This document shows, one piece after another, positions 8,779-15,240 of a DNA stretch of 64,000 nucleotides; position 1 is the first letter of the stretch, and every line of letters begins with the position of its first letter. The position numbers and the translations under genes are program-made. Source of the DNA: Rhodoferax sp. (GTDB lineage Bacteria; Pseudomonadota; Gammaproteobacteria; Burkholderiales; Burkholderiaceae_C); assembly GCA_024235935.1 (NCBI GenBank), contig JACKLL010000010.1, positions 62,001 to 126,000 on the forward strand. Direction: 5' to 3'. The notes beneath the pieces were generated by a model. The model did no database searches. It saw only the letters and a program-made list of their open reading frames with translations, and was not told the origin of the DNA.

Positions 8779-10302
8779 ATGGTGGTGGAGCCGCAATCCT
8801 TGTCCGAATTGAGCGCAGAACAACTGCGCGAGATGACGACCCGTTTGATGACGGAACTGCGCCATCAACGTGCGCTGAATGAGAAGCTGGCCTACGAGAA
8901 CGCGCTCTTGAAGCGCATGAAGTTCGCCGCCCAGTCTGAACGCCATAGCGCCGAGCAGCGCAGCCTGCTCGAAGACGAGATCGACGCCGACCTGGCCGCC
9001 GTTGCCAAGGAGATCGAGCAACTCGGTGCACCAGCGTCAGCTCCGCAGGACAAGCAGCAACCCAAACGCCAGGCGTTGCCGGCGAACCTGCCCCGGCGTG
9101 AGATCCGCCACGAGCCCGAGTCCACCATGTGCCGCTGCGGCTGCCAGATGAAGCGCATCGGTGAGGACGTGGCCGAGAAGCTGGACTACGTACCCGGCGT
9201 GTTCAGCGTCGAGCGTCATGTCCGTGGCAAGTGGGCTTGTGCCCAGTGCGAAACCATCACCCAGGCGCCGGTGCCAGCGCATGTCATTGACAAGGGCATC
9301 CCCACAGCCGGGCTGCTGGCCCAGGTGCTGGTAGCCAAATACGCCGACCACCTTCCTCTGCACCGCCAGGAGACGATCTTTGGACGCGCTGGCCTGGCCA
9401 TCCCACGCTCGACCCTGGCGCAGTGGGTTGGCAGCTGCGGTGTGCAACTGCAGCCACTGGTTGACACCCTGCGCAGCGAGATCTTGATGCACCGCGTACT
9501 GCATGCGGATGAGACACCGGTGCAGATGCTCAAACCGGGCAATGGCAAGACCCACCGGGCCTACCTGTGGGCCTACGCGCCCGGCGCGTTTGAAGATACC
9601 AAGGCCGTGGTGTACGACTTCTGCGAGTCTCGCGCCGGCGAACACGCCAGGGCCTTCCTGGGGGATTGGAAGGGCAGCCTGATCTGCGATGACTACGCAG
9701 GGTACAAGCAGTCCATTGCCTGCGGTATCACCGAAGTGGGCTGCCTGGCGCACGCGCGGCGCAAGTTCTTTGACTTGCACGTGGCAAACAAGAGCCAGGT
9801 CGCCGAAAGCGCCTTGCAGCAGATCGCCAAGATCTACGAGATCGAGCGCGAACTCAAGAATCTCGATTCCGATGAGCGTCAGCGCATTCGTCAGCTGCGA
9901 TCAGCACCAGTCATGGATGCACTACACCGCTGGATGCTGCTCACCCGCCAGAAGATCACCGACGGATCGGCCACCGCAAAAGCGCTCGATTACAGCCTCA
10001 AGCGCTGGGGCGCGCTCACGCGGTTCATCGACGACGGGCGACTGCCCGTGGACAACAACTGGATCGAGAACCAGATCCGGCCCATTGCCATCGGGCGCTC
10101 GAACTGGTTGTTCGCAGGATCGCTGCGGGCGGGCAAACGCGCCGCTGCTGTGATGAGTCTGATCCAGTCAGCGCGTATGAACGGGCACGATCCGTATGCC
10201 TACCTGAAGGACATCCTCAGCCGGTTGCCAACGCACAAGGACAGCCGCATCGGGGAACTGCTGCCGCATCGCTGGCAGCCCACTATCTCCGCTGCAGACT
10301 GA
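8779..10302 (+). CDS. tnpC: IS66 transposase TnpC (DDE)
   Basis: The 507-aa transposase. An N-terminal coiled coil (residues about 10-90, ALNEKLAYENALLKRMKF) is followed by a Cys-rich zinc-finger region (CRCGC and CAQCE) and a DDE catalytic domain. The likely catalytic residues are D244 (HADETP), D304/D305 (CDDYAGY) and E430 (NNWIENQIRP). The gene is full length without frameshift, so it is probably active. It ends 55 bases before the right end of the IS. Confidence 0.95.
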   Translation: MVVEPQSLSELSAEQLREMTTRLMTELRHQRALNEKLAYENALLKRMKFAAQSERHSAEQRSLLEDEIDADLAAVAKEIEQLGAPASAPQDKQQPKRQALPANLPRREIRHEPESTMCRCGCQMKRIGEDVAEKLDYVPGVFSVERHVRGKWACAQCETITQAPVPAHVIDKGIPTAGLLAQVLVAKYADHLPLHRQETIFGRAGLAIPRSTLAQWVGSCGVQLQPLVDTLRSEILMHRVLHADETPVQMLKPGNGKTHRAYLWAYAPGAFEDTKAVVYDFCESRAGEHARAFLGDWKGSLICDDYAGYKQSIACGITEVGCLAHARRKFFDLHVANKSQVAESALQQIAKIYEIERELKNLDSDERQRIRQLRSAPVMDALHRWMLLTRQKITDGSATAKALDYSLKRWGALTRFIDDGRLPVDNNWIENQIRPIAIGRSNWLFAGSLRAGKRAAAVMSLIQSARMNGHDPYAYLKDILSRLPTHKDSRIGELLPHRWQPTISAAD

Positions 10303-10357
10303 GCGTAAAACACTGCCGCCTGCGGCGGCGGTCAATGTGGGTTTGCCGGACGCATAC

Positions 10358-10365
10358 GATGAACT
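10358..10365. repeat. 8-bp target-site duplication, right copy
   Basis: The second copy of GATGAACT, directly after the right terminal repeat of the IS. The hsdS reading frame resumes here. Confidence 0.95.
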
Positions 10366-11608
10366 GATGGCGCTGTGCGATCAGTTAGAGAAGCAGCAGC
10401 ATGACCGGCGCAAGCTGCAAAGCGCCCTGCGCCCGTCCACCCTGCAGGCCCTCGCCAGCGCCGAAAGCCCGCACGAACTGCAAGAGAGCTGGCAACGCCT
10501 GCAAGCCAACTTCGGTCGCCTTTTCAGCGAGCACAGCGATACGAATGCGCTCAAATCTCTCTTGTTGAAGTTGTCGATGCGGGGCCTGCTGGTTCACCAA
10601 GAAGCCGGTGACACGCATGCAGGAACCCTCCTGCAGCAAATCGCCAATGAGAAAACACGGCTGATTGCTGCGAAGAAGTTGAAGACCAGCACGGCCATTC
10701 CTGCCCCTAGCGATGCTGAGCTGCCGTATGCACTGCCCAATGGGTGGACCTGGGCGCGCGTCGTTGATCTGGTTGACGTTGGTACTGGAGCCACGCCTGC
10801 GAAGTCAGAGCCAGCGTATTACGGCGGAGACACGCCTTGGTACACCAGTTCGGCGACAAACGAAAAGTTCGCTCTCCAGCCCGATACCTTCATAACGGAG
10901 AAGGCTCTGGCTGAGACAAACTGCAAGGTCTTCCCGGCGGGTAGCCTCATTGTCGCGATGTACGGACAAGGAAAAACGCGGGGCCAAGTGAGTGAGCTGG
11001 TTGTAGCCGGTGCGACAAATCAGGCGATCGCCGCGCTGGTGTTCTTCGAGTCTTCCAAGCGGACAAAGCGCTATCTGAAGTACTTCTTTGAAAAGATATA
11101 CGACGAAATCCGGTTGCAAGCCGAAGGCGGCCCACAACCCAATCTCAGCGTTGGAAAGATCAAAGAAATTCTGGTCCCCGTGCCTCCGCTCGAAGAACAA
11201 GAGAGGATCGTTGCTCGATTGGATGAGCTGATTGAGCAATGCAACGAGTGGAGCGCACAACTAAAGCGACGGGATGTTCTGGCAAGGCAGTTCGCAGCTT
11301 TGTCAGTGGCCGAGATCACCGGAGTCGCGAATGAACGAAGTAAGGACGTAGTTGTGAAAGCACCCCAAACCGAACTGATAGCCCCGCTGCGCCTGGGCCC
11401 CTTGCCAGACGTCAAAGACCAGGCCCCGCTGGCCACCCTGCTGGCTCGTCACCAAGGCGAAATGTCGGCCCGCGACCTGTGGCAACGCTTCGGCGGTGAG
11501 ATCGACGCGTTTTATGCGCAGCTCAAGACCGAGGTGGCGCATGGGTGGATCACCGAACCTCCGGTTGCCGAGGTGCGCGCGAAGCCGGCTGAAACAGCAG
11601 GGGCCTGA
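10366..11608 (+). pseudogene. hsdS: hsdS, 3' half (second target-recognition domain and C-terminal extension)
   Basis: The second half of the specificity subunit continues from the IS junction as MALCDQLEKQQHDRRKLQ, the central spacer helix. TRD2 follows (LPNGWTWARVVDLVDVGTGA onward), then the distal conserved region VPPLEEQERIVARLDELIEQC. A C-terminal segment of about 90 residues (KAPQTELIAPL ... EIDAFYAQLKTEV) resembles a winged-helix tail found in some HsdS subfamilies. The frame is also open from a GTG at 10337 inside the IS end, preceded by a G-rich stretch, so a separate half-HsdS could be made from an IS-borne start. The stop TGA is 2 bases from the next gene. Confidence 0.9.
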
Positions 11609-11610
11609 AC

Positions 11611-12951
11611 ATGCAGTTGCGGCACCTCGCGATCCCGAACTTCCGCAACCTGCGTGGCCTGGTCATCGACTTCGCCACCCACCTCGAACCCCGGCCGGGC
11701 GCTGCGGGAGCGGCGGGAGCGGCGGCGCCCAAGGCCATCCGCAGCCACGCGCTGATCGGCCAGAACGGGACGGGCAAGTCCAACCTGATGGAGGCGCTGA
11801 TCACCATCTTCCGCGACGTGGACCTGGACCGCGATGCCGCGTTCGACTACACGCTGGAATACGAGATCCGTGGGCATGTGGTGCGCATTGAGGCCGACCG
11901 GTCCAAACAGCGCCGGCCGTTCGTGTGGGTGGATGGCGAGAAGCGTGGCCAGGACTACCTGAACAAGAACGATCCAGCCGACAAGATTCCGCGCGATGAC
12001 CGCCGTGGCCCGCGCCTGCTGCCCTCGCATGTGTTCGCCTACTATTCGGGGCGCAACGAGCGCATCGAGGCGCTGTTCCAGGACCACCAGAAGCGCTTCA
12101 ACCGGCTTCAGGAGATCACCACCGACGAGGTGTTGCCAGAGCAGTTGCTGTCGAACTTCAAAGGCACCGAGGCCGACATCCGCGCCATTGAAGAGGCCAA
12201 GCAGCGCCGCGAGACGCGGATGAAGCAGGCCGGCGACGACCGCCTGCGCCGCCTGTTCTATTGCCGCGGTGGCCACAGCCAGCTGGTGTTGCTGGCCTGT
12301 CTGCTGTCGGACGACCCGGTGTTCCAGAAGGTGCTGAAGAACCTGCACATCGAGTCGCTGGAGTCGGCGCTATTCGTGTTGAAAGAGCCGTACCGGCTGC
12401 GCGAGAAGCGCCGCAACGGCAAGTTCGACGCGGTGGAACTGAACGAGGGCGACCAGCGCTTCTGGTTCGCCCGCGGCAGCGTGGTGAGCGAGTTCCTGAA
12501 CAGCTTGTGGCAGGTGGCCTGGGCGCCCATTGAACAGGAGGTCACCCAGCAGATCGATTTCCGTGGGCGCACCGAGAAGCAGCGGCAGCTGTACCTGTAT
12601 GTGCCCAACCAGGCCAAGCTGCAGGAGCTGGGCCGGCTGGTCGGCGGCACCGACAGCTTCTTCCGCTACGCCGAGGGCGCCTACATCGGCGACCTGATCG
12701 AGGAAGTACGCATCACGGTCAAGAAGCGCGATGAACACGGAGGCAAGGTCAGCTTCACCCAGCTGTCGGAAGGCGAGTTGCAGATGCTCACCGTGCTGGG
12801 CCTGATGCGCATCACCCGCGAAGACCATTGCCTGTTCCTGCTGGATGAACCGGACACGCACTTGAACCCGATCTGGAAGTTGCGCTTGTTCGACGAGATC
12901 GATGAGGCGATGGTGAATGAAGAGGGCTTGGGCGCTGCGGGCGAATCTTAG
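11611..12951 (+). CDS. AAA/ABC-type ATPase of a Septu-like defence module, N-terminal part (ends at premature TAG)
   Basis: A 446-aa ATPase of the SMC/RecF-like (OLD/PtuA) kind. Walker A GQNGTGKS lies at residues 50-57, the ABC signature LSEGE at 385-389 and Walker B LLDEPDTHLNP with D412-E413. The product stops at TAG 12949-12951 after GAAGES. The frame continues after the stop with VMLTTHDPI, the H-loop expected at this point, so the TAG very probably replaces a CAG (SQVMLTTHDP in the repaired reading). As it stands the protein lacks the H-loop histidine and C-terminal domain. It begins 2 bases after hsdS and precedes an HNH nuclease, the PtuA-PtuB arrangement. Known role of relatives: an ATPase that senses infection and controls the partner nuclease. 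Confidence 0.85.
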   Translation: MQLRHLAIPNFRNLRGLVIDFATHLEPRPGAAGAAGAAAPKAIRSHALIGQNGTGKSNLMEALITIFRDVDLDRDAAFDYTLEYEIRGHVVRIEADRSKQRRPFVWVDGEKRGQDYLNKNDPADKIPRDDRRGPRLLPSHVFAYYSGRNERIEALFQDHQKRFNRLQEITTDEVLPEQLLSNFKGTEADIRAIEEAKQRRETRMKQAGDDRLRRLFYCRGGHSQLVLLACLLSDDPVFQKVLKNLHIESLESALFVLKEPYRLREKRRNGKFDAVELNEGDQRFWFARGSVVSEFLNSLWQVAWAPIEQEVTQQIDFRGRTEKQRQLYLYVPNQAKLQELGRLVGGTDSFFRYAEGAYIGDLIEEVRITVKKRDEHGGKVSFTQLSEGELQMLTVLGLMRITREDHCLFLLDEPDTHLNPIWKLRLFDEIDEAMVNEEGLGAAGES

Positions 12952-12954
12952 GTA

Positions 12955-13464
12955 ATGCTGACGACCCATGACCCCATCTTGCTGGGGAGTCTCCAGCGAG
13001 AGCAGGTTCACATCCTCCGTCGGGGACAGGAAAAGACGGAAGTTGACGTTCCCGACGAACACCCCAGAGGCATGGGCGTGGCGGGCCTTTTGAAGAGCGA
13101 TCTTTTCGGTCTGACATCGACCCTCGACAAGAGAACGTTGGACGATTTGCAGCGGCGTAATGAGCTATTGGGTAAGCAATCGGCTGTTGGGTTGACCGAG
13201 GTCGAAAGCAACGAGCTGGAAACGCTGCGCAGCTACTTGGAGCAGCTGGGTTTCTCTCGGGAACAGCGCGATCCGATGTATCAGCTGTTTGTGCAGAAAA
13301 TGTACGAGGTTCGCAGCCAGCCGCTGGAGCAACTGCTCACAACCGAGCAACTGAAGCAGCAAGAAGCTTTGGCAGCTGAAATCGTCAAGAAGCTGGTGGT
13401 GAAGGAACAAGAAGACGAGTTGGCTCAGCTCGTTCAGCAGTTCCAAAAGGCGGAAGGGAAGTAG
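12955..13464 (+). CDS. C-terminal part of the split AAA ATPase (H-loop and helical tail)
   Basis: This 169-aa frame is in phase with the ATPase upstream and separated from it only by TAG and one GTA codon. It begins MLTTHDPILLGSL, which carries the H-loop histidine of ABC-type ATPases, followed by a charged, mostly helical tail rich in Gln and Glu. It is best read as the missing end of the 11611 gene and not as an independent protein, since no ribosome-binding site fits the ATG at 12955. Together the two parts span 617 codons, a normal length for such ATPases. Amber suppression or restart translation cannot be excluded. The HNH gene starts 2 bases after its stop. Confidence 0.75.
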   Translation: MLTTHDPILLGSLQREQVHILRRGQEKTEVDVPDEHPRGMGVAGLLKSDLFGLTSTLDKRTLDDLQRRNELLGKQSAVGLTEVESNELETLRSYLEQLGFSREQRDPMYQLFVQKMYEVRSQPLEQLLTTEQLKQQEALAAEIVKKLVVKEQEDELAQLVQQFQKAEGK

Positions 13465-13466
13465 CC

Positions 13467-14276
13467 GTGCGAAAGGTCTTCATTCCAGAGGGAACCCGAC
13501 CCCCAGAGGACTGGCTTCAGAGAGCCGCTGAGTTGACGGCGCAGCTGAGGACGGCCGGCACCAAAGAAGCTCGCACCGCGATCATTGAGGCACACGAGCA
13601 ACTCTGGCGGGATGACCGGGTGCGCAAGTGGCTGCTGGATCTGTTCCATCGCAAGTGCTGGTACACCGAAGCGCAAGAGGCAGTTTCCGCATTTCACGTG
13701 GATCATTTCCGACCGAAGGGTCGCGCGGTCAATGGAGACGTTGTTCGCGAAGAGGGTTACTGGTGGCTGGCGTTCGACTGGTCGAACTACCGGATCTGCG
13801 GGCAACTGATTAACGTGAAGAAGAAGGACCAGTTTCCTTTAGCCGAGCCCTTGGTGGTGGACGCAAATCACCCAGAGCAAATTCAGCTTGAAGCGCCATT
13901 GCTCATCGACCCAACCACCGACGACGCTCGATTGGTTTCCTACGAAATGGATGAAGACGCGTGCATTGCAACAGCGGTGCCCGGTGCAGATGAGCTGGAG
14001 ACCAAACGGGTCAATGCGACCATCGATGTGCTCGGACTAAATCGGCTTGATCGGTTGAATATGAAGCGTGCCGACGTGTGGCAGGACAGCTACGACACCA
14101 TCCTCGAATACGAGTCTGCGGCCAAGGCACCACATTGCCTTCGAACCGTTCGCCAAGCATGGGCGGTGTCGAAGTTGAAGAAGTCCATCGGATACGAGAA
14201 GGAGCTTTCATCTGTCGCCGATGCATGCATCCGGAAGGTGGCGCCAGAGCCGCTGAAGGCTAAGGTCTATTCTTGA
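13467..14276 (+). CDS. HNH endonuclease, PtuB-like partner of the ATPase
   Basis: A 269-aa protein with an HNH/beta-beta-alpha-metal core: CWYTE at residues 64-68, then H77-V-D79-H80 followed by FRPKGR, and a later N and C pattern (NYRICGQLINVKKK). These match HNH proteins that accompany AAA ATPases in Septu-type and retron-type anti-phage systems, where they degrade DNA or RNA on triggering. The start is GTG at 13467, only 2 bases past the ATPase frame, so expression would be coupled. The catalytic histidines are present, so the nuclease itself looks functional although its ATPase partner is broken. A function in phage defence is inferred from family and context. Confidence 0.85.
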   Translation: MRKVFIPEGTRPPEDWLQRAAELTAQLRTAGTKEARTAIIEAHEQLWRDDRVRKWLLDLFHRKCWYTEAQEAVSAFHVDHFRPKGRAVNGDVVREEGYWWLAFDWSNYRICGQLINVKKKDQFPLAEPLVVDANHPEQIQLEAPLLIDPTTDDARLVSYEMDEDACIATAVPGADELETKRVNATIDVLGLNRLDRLNMKRADVWQDSYDTILEYESAAKAPHCLRTVRQAWAVSKLKKSIGYEKELSSVADACIRKVAPEPLKAKVYS

Positions 14277-14286
14277 GGGACCGTTG

Positions 14287-15165
14287 ATGCTGGACCAAAT
14301 CGACGCAGCCCTCTCATTGGTGGACCGCTACAACCGATGGAAATCCAAGCGTACTGAGCCGAGTGTGGAGCCTTTGCCTGCGCGCTTTGTGCGGCTCTTC
14401 GAGGCGCACGGCGTCCATCGAAATCAGATCCCCCGCGCTTTTGGCCATGGGGTGACGTTGAGTGACATGCGAGATAACACTGCGCTGGCCTGCAAGCTCG
14501 ACCATGAGCATCTGCTGCATGCGAGTGAGTTGTTTGGTGTCGAGCTCTCCTGGTTGGAGTCCGGCGAAGGGCCCGCGCAGGAACGCCAAAATTTCTACAA
14601 GCAACCCCAAGATTTTGCCCAATTCATTGAAGCCCTTGTGGACCGAGTCAAAGAGACAGGCAGATTTGTGCGCGGCCTCATACTGTGGCCGACCGCTTGG
14701 GATAGTGAGTCCGAGATGGTTTTGTTGCTGGCCGAGCCTGTGGGCTTTTTAGGCCATGAGGTGATCGAGCGCTTTCACTGGGTGAGCGGCGGCCCACCTG
14801 CGTACTGGCGATCGCGCAGCTATGTTGCATCTCAAATAGCGCTGGCGACACACCACAATGTGATTCTTCAAGGGCGAAAATTGCCGAACAAGGTATTGGC
14901 CAGCGCTGTGGTCGAGCCTGACCTCGTAGGCCTTCCGACATTTGATCGTCTCAGGTCTTCAGGGAAGGTATTTCAACCCGAAGACTGGGTGGTCAACCCG
15001 AAGTCATTTTTGGAAGACCTGGATCCCGAACGAAACAACTTTGGCTTAACTTCATCGCTCCGCCTGTGGATGGACCTAGAGGACCAAGGTCTGATGCCTC
15101 CGCCTCCAGGTAGTTCCTCCGCGCGATCTTCCTTTGCTCAGGCGTTGCGGCAGCTTACTGATTGA
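14287..15165 (+). CDS. Helix-turn-helix protein, third gene of the ATPase-HNH operon
   Basis: A 292-aa protein. Residues about 28-90 look like an XRE-type or related helix-turn-helix (LPARFVRLFEAHGVHRNQIP, then LDHEHLLHASELFGVELSWL), resembling a group of uncharacterised proteobacterial DNA-binding proteins. The remaining 200 residues form an unrecognised domain with mixed alpha/beta character and a proline/serine-rich end. The ATG at 14287 is preferred (GAGGGA 6 bases upstream); a TTG one codon earlier is possible. It follows the HNH gene by 10 bases and is convergent with gyrB. It may be the regulator or an infection sensor of the module. No function is proven. Confidence 0.65.
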   Translation: MLDQIDAALSLVDRYNRWKSKRTEPSVEPLPARFVRLFEAHGVHRNQIPRAFGHGVTLSDMRDNTALACKLDHEHLLHASELFGVELSWLESGEGPAQERQNFYKQPQDFAQFIEALVDRVKETGRFVRGLILWPTAWDSESEMVLLLAEPVGFLGHEVIERFHWVSGGPPAYWRSRSYVASQIALATHHNVILQGRKLPNKVLASAVVEPDLVGLPTFDRLRSSGKVFQPEDWVVNPKSFLEDLDPERNNFGLTSSLRLWMDLEDQGLMPPPPGSSSARSSFAQALRQLTD

Positions 15166-15202
15166 ACTGCCGCAAATTCAGGACCTGCCGGCAAATCTTT
15201 GG

Positions 15203-15229
15203 CGTCAGAACGGCAAATATTTGCTGACG
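15203..15229. repeat. Inverted repeat between the defence island and gyrB
   Basis: CGTCAG (15203-15208) pairs with CTGACG (15224-15229), and the inner GCAAATATTTGC (15213-15224) is a perfect palindrome. The 75-bp gap separates two converging genes. The stem could serve as a weak bidirectional terminator, but no T-run follows. It may also mark the right boundary of the island. Confidence 0.4.
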
Positions 15230-15240
15230 TCGACAAGCGC

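Larger units (their letters stand above)
7875..10357 (+). mobile_element. Complete IS66-family insertion sequence (2483 bp)
   Basis: The element is bounded by imperfect inverted repeats, left GTATGCGTCCGGTGAACCC (7875-7893) and the complement of 10339-10357, identical at 17 of 19 positions. An 8-bp duplication GATGAACT flanks it. Inside are the three genes expected for IS66: tnpA, tnpB and tnpC, all intact and pointing the same way as the hsd operon. The undamaged ends, intact ORFs and perfect duplication suggest a fairly recent insertion. It lies in the central conserved region of hsdS. Confidence 0.96.

Noticed and set aside
10337..11608. hsdS 3' half as an independent, naturally complete HsdS
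   Set aside because: Its first codons come from the IS terminal repeat, and the true frame continues from 7141-7874 across the duplication. It is the second half of a split gene, even if it may be expressed.
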